64,000 nt of DNA from an unidentified bacterial endosymbiont (GTDB taxonomy: Bacteria; Pseudomonadota; Gammaproteobacteria; Enterobacterales; Enterobacteriaceae). The position numbers and the translations under genes were made by a program. This document shows, in pieces, positions 59,924 through 64,000 of the stretch. Each line of letters begins with the position of its first letter. Within the stretch, counting starts at the first letter, position 1. The notes below the pieces were generated by a model. It ran no database searches, had not been told where the DNA came from, and saw only the letters and a program-made list of their open reading frames with translations. The stretch spans positions 2,976,001 through 3,040,000 of the forward strand of contig NZ_OU963893.1 in assembly GCF_918797525.1 (NCBI RefSeq), read 5' to 3'.

Positions 59924-60386
59924 TGTTCAATCTCCATTAATGTTAAGTTTTACCCGGCTGCGCGCAACGTAAACACTGCACGCGCTTTCTAAAACGCCAG
60001 GTTTAGGGACGGGGTTGGAAAGATTTCCAGCGAATAGATTTCTTATTGATTGATCGTCATCGGATGATAAATTGTTTTTTATTGGCGAAGTAATTGCATA
60101 TGTAACTAATAGCGCACTAACTAAAATTACGTCAAATAATCTTTTTTTATGTCAATTAACGAACAGGCAAAGCAACTTAATACGAATAAAAATCACAATG
60201 AGTTACGGATACGTAACGCGTTGCAGTTAATCAACCAATTGATTTAAAACAACAAAAAAACACCTCACGCTTTAGGGGCAACGTAGAATCGACTAAACTA
60301 TTAGCAGGCTATTTTATAAATAGACTGAGGGATTATTACGAGGGACGACGGTCAGAAGACCACCATGTTTAGAAGGCTCTACCATA
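59924..60386. other. Divergent control region between sulfatase and hpdB
   Basis: This 463-base, AT-rich region holds no supportable gene. It contains a 16-base palindrome AATCAA-CCAA-TTGATT (60229-60244) and long A/T tracts at about 60060-60260. The last 80 bases have a possible -10 region (ACTAAACTAT near 60293) and an AGAAGG ribosome-binding site before hpdB. An exact FNR site is not seen; TTGATTGATCG near 60046 fits poorly. Confidence 0.5.
60229..60244. repeat. Palindromic operator candidate upstream of hpdB
   Basis: AATCAA and TTGATT are exact inverted hexamers around CCAA, about 143 bases before hpdB. The half-sites are those of FNR but in the reverse arrangement, so another regulator is more likely. 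Confidence 0.5.
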
Positions 60387-63083
60387 ATGAATGCCGAAAA
60401 ACTTGCTATTCTTCAGCAGCGAGGCATTGCTTCACTTGCTACTCACGCAGACACCCACGATGAACCACCCCTGAAAGACTTGCCCTGCCCCCGGGCCAAA
60501 GCGCTGCGGGATATTTACTTTCGCACGCTCTCTTCCGTAGATACCGAATTCCCGTACTGGTATACCCGCAAATGGGATGAACTGGCGGACGACGTCACCA
60601 TTATTCGTCGTGCGGAAGCGCTGAAATGCGCATTTTCCCACCTGACACCGAATATATTCCCGGGCGAAAAACTGGTGATGCAGAAAACGGCCTACTATCG
60701 CGGTTCATTTCCCATGCCGTGGCTGTCGGAAAGTTTTTTCCTGGCAAATGCCGATGAACTCACTTCGCGGGCGGATACCGGTAGCGACAGCGCAGGCAAG
60801 CTATCGCATTTTGGCGGCGGCGGCGGTAACGTCACCCAAAGCTCCGGCAATATCGTTTCCATAGCCGGGAAGTTTGGTATTCGCGCAGAACAAACGCCTG
60901 CCTTAATCGCGCTGGCCAGAGCCTGGGAAGGGCGTTCGGTTGAAGCGCTTGGGCATAAATATGAAATGCTGGTGCCGGACTATCAGATGAAAGAGAACAT
61001 CATGAAGTCCGTTATCTGTATGTTTGATTCCGGCTATACCATACCGCAAGGGCGCGAGGTGGTTAACTACTACTATCCGCTGCAGTATGGTTTTGACGGC
61101 ATCAAAGCCATTGCGCTTGAGCAGCGCGACCGCGTGGCGGGGAATGCCGACGGTGATGGCATCACGGGTATGGACCGGCTTTACTATTACGATGCAGTGC
61201 GCATCATCATTGAAGGATTGCAAAACTGGATCCACAACTATGAGCGTCACGCGCGGGAGCTCGCCGGGCAGACCAGCGATATGCAACAGCGCAAAGAGTA
61301 TATCGATATCGCCGAATGCCTGGCGTGGATTGCCCATCAGCAGCCGAGAACCTTCCGTGAGGCCATGCAGCTAAGCTACATTCTGCACCTTGCCATGCTT
61401 AACGAAGATGCGGCTTCCGGCATGTCACCCGGTCGACTGGGGCAGATCCTTTGGCCGTGGTTCGAACAGGATATCGCGGCCGGCCGCCTTGATGAACAAG
61501 AGGCGCTTGAACTGCTGCAACTGCACCGGATCAAACTCACCTGCGTGGACTGTTTCGCCTCTACCGGCGTGGTCGGCGGGGTGCTCTCTGGCAATACGTT
61601 TAATAATCTGGTGCTGGGCGGTCTGAAGAAAGATGGCACATCGGCGGCGAACCGACTTGAGGAGCTGATTCTGGAAGCCGGTATTCTTTGCCAGTCGCCA
61701 CAGCCAACGCTGAGCATACTGTATGACGAAAAAGTGCCGGAATCTTTCCTTCTTAAGGCGGTTGAGTGTACGAAAACCGGAGCAGGCTATCCGGCGTGGC
61801 TGAATAACCAGGTAGGTATGCAGTTCCTGTTAAACCAGTATGCACCGGAAGGCATGGATGTAACGGAAGCCCGCGCCATTGCCATCGGCGGTTGCCTTGA
61901 AACTTCGCCGGGTTCATTTCTGCCATTAACGCTGAATGGAAAAGAGTATGACATCCCCGGCGGCTCGGGGCAGACGGCAGCGACCGGCGTACACTTTCTC
62001 GCTAATCCGAAAATTCTCGAACTGGTGCTGACCAACGGACTCGACAGGCGTTCCGGTATCCAGGTTTACCCTGCGCATAATCTTGACCTGACCAGCTTTG
62101 AACAGGTGTGGGAGCAGTTCACGCGTTACTACGCGCTGACCTGCGATGTGGTGGCTAAAACCAATAACATTCAAATGGATATCTGGCGTAAGAACAATAT
62201 GTCCATTATGAACTCATTCCTGAAACCTGACTGTCTGCGTAAAGGGAAGCATATCGGTCAGATGGGATATCGCTATAACGCCACCTATAACATTGAAAGC
62301 TGCGGAACGATCACCGCCATCAATTCACTCGCGGCGATTAAAAAACTGGTCTTCGATGACAAAACCTACACTCTGGAAGCGCTGACTGACGCGCTGCTGA
62401 ATAACTTTGGTTACCAGACAGCGGAGAATAGTGGAAATTACTCGATGGCGGAACAGCGTAAGGAAGACCAGAGCGGGCGCTTCGACGATATTCACGCGGC
62501 CTGTCTGAATGCGCCAAAATTTGGCAATAACGATCCATATGTCGACGATATCCTGAAAAATTACGAAACCTGGTTCTGCTCAATGGCCCACCGGTATGAG
62601 TCACTGTACGGCAAGAAAATGTACGGTTGTCAGATCTCCGTGTCCACCCATGGCCCTCAGGGCGCCTGTACGCTGGCCAGCGCCGATGGTCGTCTGGCGG
62701 GAACCACCTATTCAGACGGCTCCATGTCTGCCTACCCGGGAACTGACTGCAACGGCCCGTATGCGCTGTTCAGTTCCGCCACCGTGTGGGATCACAGCCA
62801 GTCGCAGAACTCACAGATGAACCTGAAACTTCATCCCACCTCGGTCCGCGGCGCGGCAGGGTCGCGTAAGTTACTCGACCTGACCCGCAGTTACCTGCGT
62901 AAAGGCGGTTTTCACATTCAGTACAATATTGTGGATTCCCGAATGTTGCGCGATGCCCAGCAATCACCGGAAAACTACCGTGAACTGATGGTTCGCGTCG
63001 CAGGATTCACACAGTACTGGTGCGAAATCGGCAAACCCATCCAGGACGAAGTTATCGCCAGAACCGAATACGAGGAGATGTAA
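60387..63083 (+). CDS. hpdB: 4-Hydroxyphenylacetate decarboxylase, large glycyl-radical subunit
   Basis: HpdB removes CO2 from 4-hydroxyphenylacetate to give p-cresol, using a glycyl radical, in strictly anaerobic conditions. The 898-residue length fits this subfamily (about 900; pyruvate formate-lyase is about 760). The residues I recall for clostridial HPAD are at identical positions: Cys503 and Glu505 in GGCLETSPG, His536, Glu637 in YNIESCG, and Gly873 in RVAGFTQYW. Ser344 in DAASGMS also agrees. The next gene is the diagnostic cysteine-rich small subunit and the third is the activase, order B-C-A as in Clostridioides difficile. Related arylacetate decarboxylases (phenyl- or indoleacetate) are the main alternative, but those lack the small subunit. 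It is presumably island-borne. Confidence 0.93.
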   Translation: MNAEKLAILQQRGIASLATHADTHDEPPLKDLPCPRAKALRDIYFRTLSSVDTEFPYWYTRKWDELADDVTIIRRAEALKCAFSHLTPNIFPGEKLVMQKTAYYRGSFPMPWLSESFFLANADELTSRADTGSDSAGKLSHFGGGGGNVTQSSGNIVSIAGKFGIRAEQTPALIALARAWEGRSVEALGHKYEMLVPDYQMKENIMKSVICMFDSGYTIPQGREVVNYYYPLQYGFDGIKAIALEQRDRVAGNADGDGITGMDRLYYYDAVRIIIEGLQNWIHNYERHARELAGQTSDMQQRKEYIDIAECLAWIAHQQPRTFREAMQLSYILHLAMLNEDAASGMSPGRLGQILWPWFEQDIAAGRLDEQEALELLQLHRIKLTCVDCFASTGVVGGVLSGNTFNNLVLGGLKKDGTSAANRLEELILEAGILCQSPQPTLSILYDEKVPESFLLKAVECTKTGAGYPAWLNNQVGMQFLLNQYAPEGMDVTEARAIAIGGCLETSPGSFLPLTLNGKEYDIPGGSGQTAATGVHFLANPKILELVLTNGLDRRSGIQVYPAHNLDLTSFEQVWEQFTRYYALTCDVVAKTNNIQMDIWRKNNMSIMNSFLKPDCLRKGKHIGQMGYRYNATYNIESCGTITAINSLAAIKKLVFDDKTYTLEALTDALLNNFGYQTAENSGNYSMAEQRKEDQSGRFDDIHAACLNAPKFGNNDPYVDDILKNYETWFCSMAHRYESLYGKKMYGCQISVSTHGPQGACTLASADGRLAGTTYSDGSMSAYPGTDCNGPYALFSSATVWDHSQSQNSQMNLKLHPTSVRGAAGSRKLLDLTRSYLRKGGFHIQYNIVDSRMLRDAQQSPENYRELMVRVAGFTQYWCEIGKPIQDEVIARTEYEEM

Positions 63084-63085
63084 TC

Positions 63086-63340
63086 ATGTGCGAACTCAAC
63101 CACAGCCACTGCCATAACTTCTGTCCGATAGATGTCGCCAAAGGATTATGCCGTCTGAGTGGAACACTTATCATGACTGACTCGCCGCGATGCGAACACT
63201 TCAGTGAAAAACCGCGCTGCGGGAACTGCCACCATTTTTGTGATCAGTCCACCCCAGCACAATGTCAGGGCCTTGGCAAAATTTATTGGGCTGATGCCAA
63301 TGCAAACGCATCGTTGTGCGAGGCATTTGCACGTCGATAA
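63086..63340 (+). CDS. hpdC: 4-Hydroxyphenylacetate decarboxylase, small iron-sulfur subunit
   Basis: HpdC is the 84-residue partner that carries two [4Fe-4S] clusters and is needed for an active, stable HPAD hetero-octamer. Cluster ligands can be picked by alignment with the clostridial protein: His6, Cys9, Cys22 and Cys36 for one cluster (HSHCHNFC, GLCRLSG), and Cys45, Cys48, Cys60 and Cys78 for the other (CGNCHHFC). Cys13 and Cys52 are extra. I start it at MCELNHSHC, 2 bases after the hpdB stop with GAGGAG overlapping the end of hpdB. This subunit is what separates HPAD from other glycyl radical enzymes. Confidence 0.93.
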   Translation: MCELNHSHCHNFCPIDVAKGLCRLSGTLIMTDSPRCEHFSEKPRCGNCHHFCDQSTPAQCQGLGKIYWADANANASLCEAFARR

Positions 63341-63362
63341 TCACGACTCCCCAACAGGATGA

Positions 63363-63388
63363 AACCCGCCGCTGGCGGGTTCATTTTT
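63363..63388 (+). terminator. Hairpin between hpdC and hpdA
   Basis: AACCCGCC and GGCGGGTT form an eight-pair stem with a three-base loop, followed by CATTTTTAT. It lies in the 67-base gap before the activase gene and would let only part of the transcript continue, as expected if little activase is needed. Confidence 0.75.
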
Positions 63389-63407
63389 ATCTACAAGAGG
63401 CGTTGCC

Positions 63408-64000
63408 ATGGACTCAACACAGGGTCTTATTTTTGATATTCAGAGCCACTCTATCCATGATGGCCCGGGCACCCGAACGACGGTGTTTATGAGTGGCTGT
63501 AAACTGAGCTGTCAGTGGTGCGCCAATCCAGAAAGCTGGCAGGCACAGGAAAAAATGCTGTACAGCGAGGTGCGTTGCACGGCAAAGCATGGCTGTGACC
63601 GGTGTGTTGAAAGCTGTCCCCGCCAGGCCATCACCCTCGCCGACGGCGTACTGACGCTGGAAAGAACGCATTGCGAGATATGCAAGGACTTAACCTGCAT
63701 CAAGGCTTGCCCAGCAAAAGCACTTAAACAGTGCGGCAATTACTACACGGTTGATGCGCTCCTCAGGCGTTTGCAGCACGACCAGGATTTCTGGGGTCTT
63801 GAAGGAGGCGTAACCTTCAGCGGCGGAGATCCGTTTGTCCAGCACCCTTTTCTCGAGGATAGTGCCCGTCGCTGCCATGACCTCGGGATCCATACGGCAA
63901 TAGAAACCACGGCATATATCCGGGAAGCTATTTTCCTGCGCGTTATGCGGCATATTGATTTTGCCTTTATTGATATTAAACATCTGGACCCGCAGATTCA
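63408..64000 (+). CDS. hpdA: 4-Hydroxyphenylacetate decarboxylase activase (radical SAM), partial
   Basis: HpdA abstracts hydrogen from Gly873 of HpdB with a 5'-deoxyadenosyl radical. The gene is cut by the window edge after 197 codons. Visible are the radical-SAM cysteines Cys31, Cys35 and Cys38 in GCKLSCQWC, preceded by the activase motif HDGPGTRTTVF. An inserted two-cluster ferredoxin domain (Cys57, 63, 66, 70 and Cys89, 92, 97, 101) follows, then the SAM-binding GGVTFSGGDP and IETTAY. Activases with this insertion belong to the HPAD, glycerol dehydratase and choline lyase groups. An AGAGG ribosome-binding site precedes the ATG. Confidence 0.93.
   Translation, partial: MDSTQGLIFDIQSHSIHDGPGTRTTVFMSGCKLSCQWCANPESWQAQEKMLYSEVRCTAKHGCDRCVESCPRQAITLADGVLTLERTHCEICKDLTCIKACPAKALKQCGNYYTVDALLRRLQHDQDFWGLEGGVTFSGGDPFVQHPFLEDSARRCHDLGIHTAIETTAYIREAIFLRVMRHIDFAFIDIKHLDPQI

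Noticed and set aside
60046..60060. A TTGATTGATCG string upstream of hpdB as an FNR site
   Set aside because: The second half-site does not match ATCAA at the required spacing.
60387..63083. Glycyl radical enzyme as choline trimethylamine-lyase, glycerol dehydratase, isethionate lyase or pyruvate formate-lyase
   Set aside because: The length near 900 residues, the residue positions and the following cysteine-rich small subunit fit 4-hydroxyphenylacetate decarboxylase and not those classes.

Overview
The window is chromosomal DNA from a motile member of the Enterobacteriaceae. Gene content and order follow the E. coli K-12 / Salmonella block pgsA-uvrC-uvrY-sdiA-fli-rcsA-dcm almost gene for gene, while the accessory genes resemble those of Enterobacter, Lelliottia, Klebsiella and Citrobacter. 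The genus cannot be fixed from this sequence alone. All identifications are from reading translated sequence against remembered family features; no database search was run.

Layout. (1) 1-700: the end of a phage-type integrase abuts the tRNA cluster Gly-Cys-Leu (glyW-cysT-leuZ type). (2) 0.8-10.4 kb: conserved core on the minus strand: pgsA, uvrC-uvrY, (yecF on plus), sdiA, the cystine uptake and D-cysteine set tcyN-tcyL-dcyD-tcyJ, then fliZ-fliA. (3) 10.4-29.9 kb: flagellar regions IIIa and IIIb. fliC and fliDST are divergent from sigma-28 promoters, then come amyA and yedD, an accessory gap, and fliE divergent from fliF to fliR. Two places in this block carry foreign DNA: an IS4-family transposase relic between fliA and fliC, and a 1.6-kb gap before fliE holding an IS256-family relic and an orphan gene whose C-terminus has a duplicated YDIP motif. 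(4) 29.9-38.2 kb: rcsA with two candidate RcsAB boxes, dsrB, the small RNA DsrA, yodD, yedP, dgcQ, yodC, yedI, an internally deleted yedA, vsr-dcm and a yedJ relic.

(5) 38.2-55.1 kb is accessory metabolism. A MurQ-like etherase is followed by a second DcuS/DcuR-type two-component pair, a flavin transferase (ApbE), a 926-residue three-domain NADH:fumarate reductase, a DASS-family dicarboxylate carrier and a class I fumarase. A perfect FNR-type site lies between the reductase and the carrier. Together they look like a soluble, cytoplasmic fumarate-respiration module: import a C4-dicarboxylate, dehydrate it to fumarate, reduce that with NADH to succinate and exchange the succinate out. Next come a LysR regulator, an exported serine hydrolase, a TcuC/CitA-type citrate symporter, a ModA-like binding protein and another LysR regulator.

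(6) 55.4-64 kb: mtfA and tRNA-Asn, a classical island site, followed by a frameshifted P4-type integrase relic and an island with a short-chain dehydrogenase, a Tat-exported Cys-type sulfatase and, divergent from it, hpdB-hpdC-hpdA for the glycyl-radical 4-hydroxyphenylacetate decarboxylase that makes p-cresol. The catalytic residues of HpdB fall at the same positions (503, 505, 536, 637, 873) that I recall for the clostridial enzyme. This decarboxylase-sulfatase pair is the most notable system in the window. The activase gene runs off the right edge.
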